Shown here: positions 14,486 to 22,239 of the stretch, one piece after another
Position numbering within the stretch: position 1 is the first letter of the stretch
How the letters are laid out: the number at the start of each line of letters is the position of its first letter
Source of the DNA: DATGZH01 sp035297265
GTDB lineage: Bacteria; Actinomycetota; Acidimicrobiia; Acidimicrobiales; RAAP-2
Length of the DNA: 26,018 nucleotides
Assembly: GCA_035297265.1 (NCBI GenBank)
Contig: DATGZH010000005.1
Span: 1-26,018 of the forward strand
Direction: 5' to 3'
Notes under the pieces: generated by a model
What the model was told of the DNA's origin: nothing
The model's database searches: none
The model's input: the letters and a program-made list of their open reading frames with translations, nothing else
Translations under genes and position numbers: made by a program

Positions 14486-16039
14486 TCGCACTTCTACATC
14501 ACCACGCCGATCTTCTACGTGAACGACGCGCCCCACGTCGGCCACGCCTACGCCGCGGTGAACGCCGACGCCATCGCCCGCTGGCACCGGCTGCTCGGCG
14601 ACGACGTCTTCTTCCTGACGGGCACCGACGAGCACGGGGCCAAGGTGGCCGAGGCCGCCGCCGAGCACGGCATGAGCCCCGGGGACTGGGCCGACCGCAC
14701 CGTCGAGCGCTTCCTCGACGCCTGGCGGGGTCTCGACATCGCCAACGACGACTTCATCCGCACGACCGAGCCCCGGCACCACCAGGCGGTCCAGCGGCTC
14801 CTCCAGGCGGTCTACGACAACGGGTACATCGAGCTCGGGACCTACCGGGGCCTCTACTGCGTGTCCTGCGAGGACTACTACACCGAGGAGCAGCTGGTGG
14901 ACGGGCTGTGCCCGATCCACCACCGGCCGGTCGTCGAGATGGAGGAGGAGAACTACTTCTTCAAGCTGAGCGCCTTCCAGGACCGCCTCGTCGAGTGGTA
15001 CGAGCGGTTCCCCGGCGCCGTGGCCCCCGAGGGCAAGCGGCGCGAGGCCCTCTCGTTCATCAAGGGCGGCCTGAAGGACATCTCGATCACCCGGACGTCG
15101 TTCGACTGGGGGGTCCCGGTGCCCTGGGACGACGACCACGTCTTCTACGTCTGGTACGACGCGCTCATCAACTACGCCACGGCCATCGGCTACGGCGAGG
15201 ACGAGGCGCGCTTCACCACCTGGTGGCCCGCGGTGCACCACCTCATCGGCAAGGAGATCCTGCGCTTCCATTGCGTCTGGTGGCCGGCGATGTGCATGGC
15301 CGCGGGCCTCGACCCGCCGGCCCACGTCTTCGTGCACGGCTGGCTCCTCGTCGGCGGCCAGAAGCTCTCGAAGAGCTGGCTCCGCCAGCAGGCCGGGCTG
15401 GCCGAGACGGGCGACGACGCCCCGGTCCGGCTGACCGAGATCGCCCCCGAGGCCCTGACCAGCGACTTCGGGGTCGACGCCGTCCGCTACCAACTGCTCC
15501 GTGACGTGCCCCTCGGCAGCGACGGCGACTTCTCCTACGAGGGGATGGTGGCCCGTTACAACGCCGACCTCGCCAACAACCTCGGCAACCTCGTCGCCCG
15601 GGTGGCCACGGTCGTCGGCTCGAAGTGCGATGGCGTGGGTCCGGCGCCCTCGCCCGACAGCCCGCTCGCCGCGGCCGCCGCGCAGGCCGTGGCCGCCGCC
15701 GCGGCGGCGTGGGAGCGCTTCGCCCCCCAGGAGGCCCTCGAGGCCACGTGGCGGCTGATCGGCGCGGCCAACGCCGAGCTCGAGGCCACCGAGCCCTGGA
15801 AGCAGGAGCCCGGCTCCGAGGTGGCGGCGGTGCTCGGCAGCGCGCTCGAGGTCCTGCGCATCGTGGCGCTGCTCTGTCTGCCGGCCATGCCGACGACGGC
15901 CGAGGAGATCTGGCGGCGCATCGGCCTCGACGGCTCGCCGGCCGAGCTCCGGTTGCCCGCCGCCGCCGAGTGGGGCGGCTATCCCGGGGACCGCCCGGTG
16001 ACCAAGGGCGCACCGCTCTTCCCGCGGCGGACGGGCTGA
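14483..16039 (+). CDS. metG: Methionyl-tRNA synthetase
   Basis: This class I synthetase of 518 residues charges tRNA-Met in the cytosol. The HIGH motif is HVGH at 18-21 and the KMSKS motif is KLSKS at 294-298. A single zinc-knuckle-like insert uses Cys126-x2-Cys129 and Cys143-x2-His146, so one ligand is histidine. The catalytic-domain blocks TGTDEHGAK, FDWGVPVPWDDDHVFYVWYDALINY and IGKEILRFHCVWWPA are intact. The anticodon-binding domain follows (ARYNADLANNLGNLVARV), and there is no C-terminal tRNA-binding extension, as in many actinobacteria. The start is GTG at VSHFYITTPIFY, supported by the nearby -10 box. tatD follows at once. Confidence 0.97.
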   Translation: MSHFYITTPIFYVNDAPHVGHAYAAVNADAIARWHRLLGDDVFFLTGTDEHGAKVAEAAAEHGMSPGDWADRTVERFLDAWRGLDIANDDFIRTTEPRHHQAVQRLLQAVYDNGYIELGTYRGLYCVSCEDYYTEEQLVDGLCPIHHRPVVEMEEENYFFKLSAFQDRLVEWYERFPGAVAPEGKRREALSFIKGGLKDISITRTSFDWGVPVPWDDDHVFYVWYDALINYATAIGYGEDEARFTTWWPAVHHLIGKEILRFHCVWWPAMCMAAGLDPPAHVFVHGWLLVGGQKLSKSWLRQQAGLAETGDDAPVRLTEIAPEALTSDFGVDAVRYQLLRDVPLGSDGDFSYEGMVARYNADLANNLGNLVARVATVVGSKCDGVGPAPSPDSPLAAAAAQAVAAAAAAWERFAPQEALEATWRLIGAANAELEATEPWKQEPGSEVAAVLGSALEVLRIVALLCLPAMPTTAEEIWRRIGLDGSPAELRLPAAAEWGGYPGDRPVTKGAPLFPRRTG

Positions 16040-16044
16040 GCCCG

Positions 16045-16845
<801 letters not shown>

Positions 16846-17017
16846 CGGGTTCTTTCAGCGGGTGCGCTAATTCCTTTTCCCGGTTCCCACCTGGGGTGAC
16901 GCCGCCGCGGCCGCCCGCCGCGACCCGCCCACCAGCCATGACACCTTTTCCCAGGCCACCGCACCGCTCTCACCAGGGAGGACGGCTCGCCGCTCGGGTG
17001 GGTGGCCGGGGAGCAGT
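16846..17017. other. Gene-free stretch between tatD and the rlpA-like promoter
   Basis: No open reading frame with convincing coding character is seen here. The first 75 bases are unusually T-rich for this genome (GGTTCTTTCAGCGGG, then TTCCTTTTCCCGG) and are followed by a GGGGTGA core and a GC-rich hairpin-prone part. In many actinobacteria the leader of the wall hydrolase gene at this locus holds a c-di-AMP riboswitch. I could not match its conserved core, and the only strong promoter lies downstream of this stretch. Confidence 0.5.
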
Positions 17018-17046
17018 TTGCACGGGCCGGGCGCAGTCTCTAGCTT
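17018..17046 (+). promoter_or_regulatory. Promoter of the RlpA-like gene
   Basis: A -35 TTGCAC (17018-17023) and a -10 TAGCTT (17041-17046) are separated by exactly 17 bases, the best sigma-70-type promoter in the window. Transcription would start near 17053, giving a leader of about 36 bases with a possible GCCGGC stem before the GTG at 17089. Confidence 0.7.
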
Positions 17047-17088
17047 CGCCCCAACCCCAGAAGCCGGCTTGGTGCCGGCGCGGGCCCC

Positions 17089-17781
17089 GTGTCCCCGGAG
17101 AAGGGTGGAGATCTGAGGGCAGAGAGCACCGGGGGGAGGCGCGCCGCGTCCGTCGTGTTGGCGGGTGCAGCAATGGTGGCGTTGCCTCTCCTCCTGTTGC
17201 GATCCGGCTCGGAGCATGTCGGAGCATCCGTCGCCCAGGTCGAAGGTGGCACCCGTGTTGCTGCCGGCGGTCCGGCGCGCCCCGGCGCCGGCGCGGCGGC
17301 CCGCGACGCGGTGGCCACCGGGACGGCGCGCTCGGCCGCCGGGTTGCTCCCGGCGTGGCAGCTCGTGCACTTCACCGACGCGCCGACGCCGGCCGCGGTG
17401 AGCCAGCCCGCCTCGGCCACGACCTCGGCCGCCACCACCACGACGACAGCGCCGCCCACCACGACGACGGCGCCCCCTCCCACCACGACCACCACCGCCC
17501 CGCCGCCCCCCCCGACCACGACCACCACCGCGCCGACCAGCTCCGACAAGGGCATTGCCACCTGGTACCCCGAGGCCGCCCCCGGGAAGTGCGCCAGCCC
17601 GTTCCTCCCCTTCGGCACCGAGCTCACGGTCACCAGCCAGAGCACGGGGGCCACGACGACCTGCGTGGTCGACGACCGGGAGGCCGACAACCCGGGGCGG
17701 GTGGTGGACCTCTCCTATTCGGGGTTCTCACAGATCGCCGATCCGTCCCAGGGCATCGTCGAGGTCACGATCTCCTGGTGA
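17089..17781 (+). CDS. Secreted RlpA-like double-psi beta-barrel protein
   Basis: The protein has 230 residues. A signal or anchor segment (about 18-38, RRAASVVLAGAAMVALPLLLL) is followed by a Thr/Pro-rich linker (111-150, repeats of TTTTTAPP) and a C-terminal double-psi beta-barrel (154-230). The barrel contains GIATWYPEAAPGKCASP, LPFGTELTV, CVVDDREADNPGRVVDLS and ends at VEVTISW. RlpA proteins bind or cleave denuded peptidoglycan. Here the conserved aspartate of DDR is present, but the histidine of the TAAH-x-x-LPFGT motif is replaced (CASPFLPFGT), so lytic transglycosylase activity is doubtful. Cys168 and Cys192 could form a disulphide. It occupies the locus where other actinobacteria keep an rpf gene, which suggests a wall-remodelling role. 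GTG 17089 follows a strong promoter; internal starts are possible. Confidence 0.85.
   Translation: MSPEKGGDLRAESTGGRRAASVVLAGAAMVALPLLLLRSGSEHVGASVAQVEGGTRVAAGGPARPGAGAAARDAVATGTARSAAGLLPAWQLVHFTDAPTPAAVSQPASATTSAATTTTTAPPTTTTAPPPTTTTTAPPPPPTTTTTAPTSSDKGIATWYPEAAPGKCASPFLPFGTELTVTSQSTGATTTCVVDDREADNPGRVVDLSYSGFSQIADPSQGIVEVTISW
17419..17538 (+). repeat. Low-complexity Thr/Pro linker coding repeat
   Basis: Imperfect ACC/ACG triplet runs interrupted by GCGCCG/GCCCC units encode repeated blocks of four or five Thr followed by Ala-Pro-Pro. This is the extended wall-spanning linker of the RlpA-like protein. Such triplet arrays can change length by slippage. Confidence 0.8.
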
Positions 17782-17797
17782 CCGGGCGCGGCCCGCG

Positions 17798-18628
17798 GTG
17801 ACACTCTCGCGGGCCGACGTCCGGCGGTTGCTCGCCGACCACGGCCTGCGGCCGAGCCGGGCCCTCGGCCAGCACTTCGTCACCGACCCCAACACCGTGC
17901 GGCGCATCGCCCGACTGGCCGGGGTGGGCCTGGGCGACCGGGTGGTCGAGGTCGGCGCGGGCCTCGGGTCGCTCACCCTCGCCCTGGCCGAGACGGGAGC
18001 CGACGTGGTGGCCGTCGAGCTCGACCGCCACCTCGTCCCGGTGCTCACCGGGGTGGTCGAGGGGACCGGTGCGGTCGTGGTGCAGGCCGACGCCCTCGTC
18101 CTCGACTGGGACGACCTGCTCGGCGACGACGCCAGCGGTTGGTCGCTCGTGGCCAATCTCCCCTACAACGTGGCCACGCCGATCGTGCTCCGGGTGTTGG
18201 AGGAGGCGCCCCAGGTGGGCCGGCTCCTCGTCATGGTCCAGCGGGAGGTGGCCGAGCGGCTGGCCGCCGGACCCGGCGACCCGGCCTACGGTGCGCCCTC
18301 GGTGCGCGTCGCCTACTACGCCACGGCCTCCCTCGTCGGACGGGTCCCCGCCTCGGTCTTCTACCCCCGCCCGGCCGTCGAGTCGGCGCTCGTGGCCATC
18401 GCCCGCCGGCCGGAGCCGGCCGTCGACCCGGCCCTCGTCGACGAGGACCGCTTGTTCGGCCTGGTCCGGGCGGGCTTCGCCCAGCGCCGCAAGATGCTGC
18501 GGCGGTCCCTGGAGGGCCTCGTGGCCCCCGAGGCCTTCAGCGAGGCCGGGGTGCCGCCCACCGCCCGGGCCGAAGAGCTCGGCGTCGAGGCGTGGGGCCG
18601 GCTGGCCGCCGCCGGGAGGGGGGGCTGA
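17798..18628 (+). CDS. rsmA: 16S rRNA dimethyladenosine transferase RsmA (KsgA)
   Basis: The enzyme has 276 residues and dimethylates two adjacent adenines near the 3' end of 16S rRNA during 30S maturation. The N-terminal RPSRALGQHFVTDPN is followed by SAM motif I VVEVGAGLGSLTLALAE and the acidic VVAVELDRHLVPVL. The catalytic motif is NLPYNVATPI at 120-129, followed by the family block MVQREVAERLAAGPGDPAYGAPSV and the C-terminal helical domain with FAQRRKMLRRSL. The GTG start is 16 bases after the rlpA-like stop. The gene is the fourth of the conserved block and directly precedes ispE, as in most actinobacteria. Confidence 0.97.
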   Translation: MTLSRADVRRLLADHGLRPSRALGQHFVTDPNTVRRIARLAGVGLGDRVVEVGAGLGSLTLALAETGADVVAVELDRHLVPVLTGVVEGTGAVVVQADALVLDWDDLLGDDASGWSLVANLPYNVATPIVLRVLEEAPQVGRLLVMVQREVAERLAAGPGDPAYGAPSVRVAYYATASLVGRVPASVFYPRPAVESALVAIARRPEPAVDPALVDEDRLFGLVRAGFAQRRKMLRRSLEGLVAPEAFSEAGVPPTARAEELGVEAWGRLAAAGRGG

Positions 18629-18630
18629 CC

Positions 18631-19404
18631 GTGGCCGTGCGGGCGCTGGCGCCGGCCAAGCTCACCCTCGCCCTCGAGGTCGGAGCGGTGCGGCCCGACG
18701 GGCTCCACGAGCTCCGGGCCGAGATGGTGGCCGTGGACCTCGCCGACGAGCTGTGGTTCGACGACGGTGACGGGTTGGCGGTCGAAGGCGGCGACCCGTC
18801 GCTCGACACCGGTCCCGACAACCTCGTCGTCCGGGCCCTGCACGCCGTCGGCCGGCGCGCCGCGGTGCGACTCGTGAAGCGCGTGCCGGTCGGGGGCGGC
18901 CTCGGCGGCGGCTCGAGCGACGCCGCGGCGGTGCTCCGCTGGGCCGGCTGCGACGACCCGGCGGTGGCGCTCTCGCTCGGCTCCGACGTGCCGTTCTGCC
19001 TCGTCGGTGGGCGGGCCGAGGTGGGCGGGGCGGGCGAGGTGGTGACCCCGCTCCCGTTCGTGGCCGAGAGCTTCGTCCTCCTCGTGCCGCCCTTCGCCGT
19101 CGACACCGGCGCCGTCTACCGGGCCTTCGACGAGCTGGGCCCGGGCCCGCCGGGCGCCAACCAGCTCACCCGGGCCGCCGCGGCGGTGGCCCCGGAGCTG
19201 GCCGGTTGGCGTGAGGCCCTCGAGGAGGCCACCGGGAGCGAGCCGATCCTCGCGGGGAGCGGCGCCACCTGGTTCGTGGAGGGCCGCCTCGAGGCCTTCG
19301 GACTCGCCGGGGTGGGCGAGCTCCGCCGGGGCGGCGCGACGGGTCGCCTCTTCGAGGTGCGGACCGTCCCGGCCGGTTGGGCGGGGGCGGCAGGGGCCGG
19401 CTAG
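18631..19404 (+). CDS. ispE: 4-diphosphocytidyl-2-C-methyl-D-erythritol kinase
   Basis: This GHMP-fold kinase of the non-mevalonate (MEP) isoprenoid pathway phosphorylates CDP-methylerythritol with ATP. The 257 residues begin VRALAPAKLTLALEVGAVRPDGLHEL. The phosphate-binding loop is PVGGGLGGGSSDAAAVLRW at about 88-106, and the third GHMP motif is ILAGSGATWFVEG. It is shorter than most IspE proteins (about 280-310 residues), with trimmed loops, but every core motif is present. GTG 18631 starts two bases after the rsmA stop, with a GGGAGG ribosome-binding site at 18614-18619. Confidence 0.95.
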   Translation: MAVRALAPAKLTLALEVGAVRPDGLHELRAEMVAVDLADELWFDDGDGLAVEGGDPSLDTGPDNLVVRALHAVGRRAAVRLVKRVPVGGGLGGGSSDAAAVLRWAGCDDPAVALSLGSDVPFCLVGGRAEVGGAGEVVTPLPFVAESFVLLVPPFAVDTGAVYRAFDELGPGPPGANQLTRAAAAVAPELAGWREALEEATGSEPILAGSGATWFVEGRLEAFGLAGVGELRRGGATGRLFEVRTVPAGWAGAAGAG

Positions 19405-19426
19405 GCGGAGCTTCTTACTTGCCGGC
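19396..19426. terminator. Inverted repeat between convergent ispE and bS22 genes
   Basis: GCCGGC at 19396-19401 can pair with GCCGGC at 19421-19426 across a 19-base loop containing both stop codons (TAG of ispE, TAA of the bS22 gene). The loop holds the T-rich CTTCTTACTT. A bidirectional terminator is possible but not certain. Confidence 0.35.
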
Positions 19427-19513
19427 GCGGCGCTGCCAGCGGGTGGCCTTGAGCATCTTCTTGTGCTTCTTCTTGCGCATGCGCTTGCGGCGCTTCTTGA
19501 TGAGCGATCCCAT
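19415..19513 (-). CDS. Small-subunit ribosomal protein bS22 (AURKAIP1/COX24-like)
   Basis: This is a 32-residue, very basic protein reading MGSLIKKRRKRMRKKKHKKM then LKATRWQRRAGK. It matches bS22, the 33-residue actinobacterial 30S protein found in mycobacterial ribosome structures and annotated as AURKAIP1/COX24 domain protein, whose hallmark is MGS-hydrophobic-IKKRRKRM-x-KKKH. It is too short for ordinary gene finders. A TAGCCT -10 box (19526-19531, minus strand) lies 12 bases before the ATG. It sits between convergent ispE and the divergent VOC gene. Confidence 0.88.
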   Translation of the reverse strand: MGSLIKKRRKRMRKKKHKKMLKATRWQRRAGK

Positions 19514-19631
19514 GGCCGACGGAGCAGGCTAGCGGGCGCCGGTCGGTGGTGCCAGGTCGGGGTGGCGCCTCGCCGGCCGGAGGTAGCCTCCGGGAGAGCA
19601 CGCGGTGCGGGTCGCCGCGGAAGGAGGCCTG

Positions 19632-20024
19632 GTGGACGACGGCGCGAACGGGTCCCGGCCCTTCCGTCTCGTCGCGCTCGACCACGTCCAGCTGGCCATG
19701 CCGGCCGGCGAGGAGGAGCGGGCCGAGGCCTTCTACTCGGGCCTGCTCGGGCTCGCCCGCCAGGAGAAGCCCGAGCCGCTCGCCTCGCGCGGCGGGTGCT
19801 GGTTCTCGAACGGGAGGGTGACGGTGCATCTCGGCGTCGAGGCCGACTTCCGACCGGCCAAGAAGGCCCACCCGGCGTTGGTGGTCGACGACTTCGACGC
19901 CCTCGTCGAACGGCTGGCCGGCGCGGGCCACGCCGTCCGGCCCGACACCGACCTGCCCGGGGTGCGCCGGGGCTACGTGGACGACCCGTTCGGCAACCGG
20001 GTCGAGGTCATCGCGGCCGGCTGA
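19632..20024 (+). CDS. VOC (glyoxalase/bleomycin-resistance) family protein
   Basis: This 130-residue vicinal-oxygen-chelate fold protein has two beta-alpha-beta-beta-beta modules. The first metal His is in LVALDHVQLAMPAGEEERAEAFYSGLLGL, and the second module contains AHPALVVDDFDALVERLAGAGH and ends GYVDDPFGNRVEVI with the conserved Glu. Function within this superfamily (glyoxalase, dioxygenase, resistance protein, isomerase) cannot be told. GTG 19632 is chosen because AAGGAGG (19621-19627), rare in this genome, lies 4 bases before it. An in-frame GTG at 19605 downstream of a TAGCCT box (19584-19589) is the alternative and adds nine residues. The 3' end overlaps the convergent ferredoxin gene by 17 bases. 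Confidence 0.88.
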   Translation: MDDGANGSRPFRLVALDHVQLAMPAGEEERAEAFYSGLLGLARQEKPEPLASRGGCWFSNGRVTVHLGVEADFRPAKKAHPALVVDDFDALVERLAGAGHAVRPDTDLPGVRRGYVDDPFGNRVEVIAAG

Positions 20025-20241
20025 CCGCCACCACCACGTCGGCCACCCGCTCGAGGTAGAGGGCCTTCCTGGGGCAGGCGGCCACGGCCGCCTCGGCCAC
20101 TTGGAGGAGGCCCTGGGGCACCGGTCGCGTGTCGAGCACGGGGTAGCCCCACTCGTCGAGGCGGATCAGCTCCGGCGCCAGCTCGGCGCAGTGGCCGAAG
20201 GCGTCACAGGCGATCGGGTCGACCCGCAAGCGTCGGGTCAC
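20008..20241 (-). CDS. Ferredoxin, probable 3Fe-4S type
   Basis: This small electron carrier of 77 residues has cluster ligands Cys12-x5-Cys18 (CDAFGHC) and Cys56-Pro (AACPRKAL). The middle residue of the usual C-x2-C-x2-C is missing, as in the actinobacterial [3Fe-4S] ferredoxins that serve P450s and other oxidoreductases. The segment ELIRLDEWGYPVLD is typical of that family. GTG 20241 overlaps the stop of the NuoF-like gene (GTGA); a GTG two codons earlier is possible. As the last gene of the five-gene redox operon, it is the likely cytosolic partner of the NuoF-like protein. Its 3' end overlaps the VOC gene. Confidence 0.9.
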   Translation of the reverse strand: MTRRLRVDPIACDAFGHCAELAPELIRLDEWGYPVLDTRPVPQGLLQVAEAAVAACPRKALYLERVADVVVAVSRPR

Positions 20242-21533
20242 CGCCACGACGCCTCCTCGGTCCGGGCCGGGAGGACGAGCACGCTCGCCCGGTGGGCCGA
20301 GGGGCACGGGCCCTCGTCGAGATGGCGGGCCATGTCGTCGGCGAAGACGCGGAGCGCGCTCCGCACGAGGCGTACCACGCCGTCGGGATGGCGGCAGGCG
20401 CCGCGCCCGACGATGGCCTCGAGGCGCGAGGCCAGCCGGGCCCCGCTGTCACGGCGCTGGCCGAAGGCCAGCTGCTCGAGGTCGTCGGCCACCGCCGGCA
20501 GGCCGAAGGCGCAGGGGCCGCACTGCCCGGCGCTCTCCCCGGCCATCCAACGGGCCACGCGGGCCGTCTCGGCGACCCCGCAGCCGTCGTCGGGGAGGGC
20601 CACCACCACACCGGCCCCGAGGGTGGCGCCGCGCTCGGCTAAGGGCGCGGGGGCGAGCGGCGTGTCGAGGTGCGCCCCCGACAGCCAGGTGCCGCCGTAG
20701 CCGCCGAGCAGGACGGCCGGCGGCGGGGAGCCGCCCGCCGAGGCCAGGACCTCGCCCACCGGGGTGCCGAGCGGCACCTCGAGCACGCCCGGCCGGGCCA
20801 CGGCGCCCGAGACCGTGACGAGGGTGGTCCCCGGCGCCTCGGCGGTGCCGAGCGACCGGAACCAGGCGGGACCGTGGCGGGCCACGAGGGCCACGTGGGC
20901 GTGGGTCTCGGCGTTGTGCACGAGGGCCGGGCGCGGCCCGACCGACGGACGGGGCGGGCGGCCCGGCGGCCGGAAGGTGGGGACGGCCTCCCCACCGGCC
21001 AGCCAGTGCAGGAGCGCCGACTCCTCGCCGGCCACGTAGCGGCCCGGCGGGAGGCGGAGCTCGGTGGCGGTCGAGAGCCCCGAGCGGCGGCGCTCGTCGA
21101 TGGCCCGCTCGTAGGCCCGGGCCGCCGCCGGTTGGTCGCTCGCCACGCAGACGTAGACCGCGGCGGCGTGCGAGGCTTCGGCGAGGAGCTCGGCCCCGTC
21201 GAGGACGAGGTGGGGCGCGTGGGTGGCGAGGACGAGGTCCTTCTTGCTCGCCGGCTCACCCTCCATGGCGTTCACGACGACGACCGGGCGCCGGCGCCGG
21301 GCCCCCACGGCCTCGAGCTTCTTGGCCGCGGGGAAGGCCGCCCCGCCCCGCCCGGTCAGGCCGGCTTCGGCGAGGAGCGCGGCCAGCTCGGGGAGCGCGG
21401 TGCGACGGGCCCCCCGGGGGCGCGGGAGGGGCCCGTGCACCCGCAGGTGGCCGGCCAACCCCGACGCGCCCTCGGGGTCGGCCAGGCCGGCGAGGAGCCG
21501 GCCGGCCGTCGGGCGTTCGCAGACCGCGGTCAC
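20238..21533 (-). CDS. NuoF-like FMN/iron-sulfur oxidoreductase subunit
   Basis: The 431-residue protein resembles the 51-kDa (NuoF) subunit of complex I and RnfC-type proteins. The FMN/NAD domain has GLTGRGGAAFPAAKKLEA, NAMEGEPASKKD and RYVAGEESALLHWLAGGEA. An SLBB-like segment (VSGAVARPGVLEVPLGTPVGEVLASAGG) follows, and then the iron-sulfur region. In NuoF that region starts ESCGxCxPC; here it is ESAGQCGPC, so the first Cys is Ala335, leaving Cys338, Cys341 and Cys380 (with His382 nearby). It probably passes electrons between NAD(P)H or the neighbouring ferredoxin and the membrane haem protein. GTG 21533 overlaps the stop of that upstream gene (GTGA). Direction of electron flow is not visible. 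Confidence 0.85.
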   Translation of the reverse strand: MTAVCERPTAGRLLAGLADPEGASGLAGHLRVHGPLPRPRGARRTALPELAALLAEAGLTGRGGAAFPAAKKLEAVGARRRRPVVVVNAMEGEPASKKDLVLATHAPHLVLDGAELLAEASHAAAVYVCVASDQPAAARAYERAIDERRRSGLSTATELRLPPGRYVAGEESALLHWLAGGEAVPTFRPPGRPPRPSVGPRPALVHNAETHAHVALVARHGPAWFRSLGTAEAPGTTLVTVSGAVARPGVLEVPLGTPVGEVLASAGGSPPPAVLLGGYGGTWLSGAHLDTPLAPAPLAERGATLGAGVVVALPDDGCGVAETARVARWMAGESAGQCGPCAFGLPAVADDLEQLAFGQRRDSGARLASRLEAIVGRGACRHPDGVVRLVRSALRVFADDMARHLDEGPCPSAHRASVLVLPARTEEASWR

Positions 21534-22222
21534 GGCCGGGGCGGCCGTCGGGGCACCGCGGGGTACGCCGCGGTCGGCCGCGGTCGGCCGGCCACGGCCG
21601 AGCTCGAGGCGACGACCCTCGTGTCGGCGGGGGTGGCGGTGACGACGGCCCCCCGGCCCCGCGGCGGGGCGGTGCGGTGGCCGCCCCGGTGGGGGTCGGC
21701 GAAGAGCCGCCAGCCCACCGCGGCGAGCACCGCGGCGAGGCAGACGGCCACGGTCACCTGGAGCCAGCCGAAGGCCACGTCGGTGCCGATGCCCACGGCG
21801 TGGGCCACGGCGATCGGGAAGCAGGCGTAGGCCAGCCAGTGGACGCCCCGCCAGAGGCGGACGCTCAGGTGCTGACGCAGGAGGCTCGTCACGAGCACCG
21901 CGAGGAGGAGGTCGAAGGCCACGGTGCCGAGGCCGACGAAGAGCGGCCGGTAGCCGGCGGTGAAGGGCACGACGGTGGCCAGCCAGCCGATCGGGACGAA
22001 CGAGTCGGCGGCCGCCGTGACGATGTGGAGGGCCAGGAAGACGAGGGCGACGAGCGAGATCCGGCGGTGCAGGTCGCTGACCGCGAAGCGCGGCAGCGAC
22101 TCGTTGCCCGCCCGGGTGCTCGTGAGGATGCCGAGGACCACCGTGGCGGTGAGGAGCACGAGGGCCACGACCCCGGAGGCCCGGGTCGTGTACCAGAGGA
22201 AGGGGTTCGTGACGGCCAGCAC
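21530..22222 (-). CDS. Ferric-reductase-like transmembrane haem protein
   Basis: This membrane protein of 230 residues has about six helices and belongs to the ferric-reductase-like (FRE/MsrQ/cytochrome b-like) fold. It opens NPFLWYTTRASGVVALVLLTATVVLG. Candidate haem ligands are four histidines in two pairs: DLHRRISLVALVFLALHIV and GVHWLAYACFPIAVAHAVG. The C-terminal 45 residues are a Pro/Arg-rich cytosolic tail (RPRPTAAYPAVPRRPPRP) encoded by GC-rich near-repeats. There is no FAD or NAD domain, which the NuoF-like protein may supply. GTG 22222 is the first good start; the reading frame extends upstream into the apbE end, so a CTG at 22243 is conceivable. It sits between apbE and the NuoF-like gene. 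Confidence 0.87.
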   Translation of the reverse strand: MLAVTNPFLWYTTRASGVVALVLLTATVVLGILTSTRAGNESLPRFAVSDLHRRISLVALVFLALHIVTAAADSFVPIGWLATVVPFTAGYRPLFVGLGTVAFDLLLAVLVTSLLRQHLSVRLWRGVHWLAYACFPIAVAHAVGIGTDVAFGWLQVTVAVCLAAVLAAVGWRLFADPHRGGHRTAPPRGRGAVVTATPADTRVVASSSAVAGRPRPTAAYPAVPRRPPRP

Positions 22223-22239
22223 GGCGGCGACCGCCGGGG

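Noticed and set aside
16846..17017. Possible c-di-AMP (ydaO) riboswitch before the wall-protein gene
   Set aside because: A GGGGTGA core fits, but I could not find the conserved GGAACC and CCGAACCCGACAGCTAA parts, and the clear promoter (17018-17046) lies downstream, leaving only a short leader.
17400..17545. Triplet array as a CRISPR or tandem-repeat locus
   Set aside because: It is in frame and encodes a Thr/Pro linker; there are no spacers.
21560..21600. Tandem CGCGGTCGGC copies near the 3' end of the haem-protein gene
   Set aside because: Only two copies, inside the coding sequence of a Pro/Arg-rich tail; expected low complexity at this GC content.
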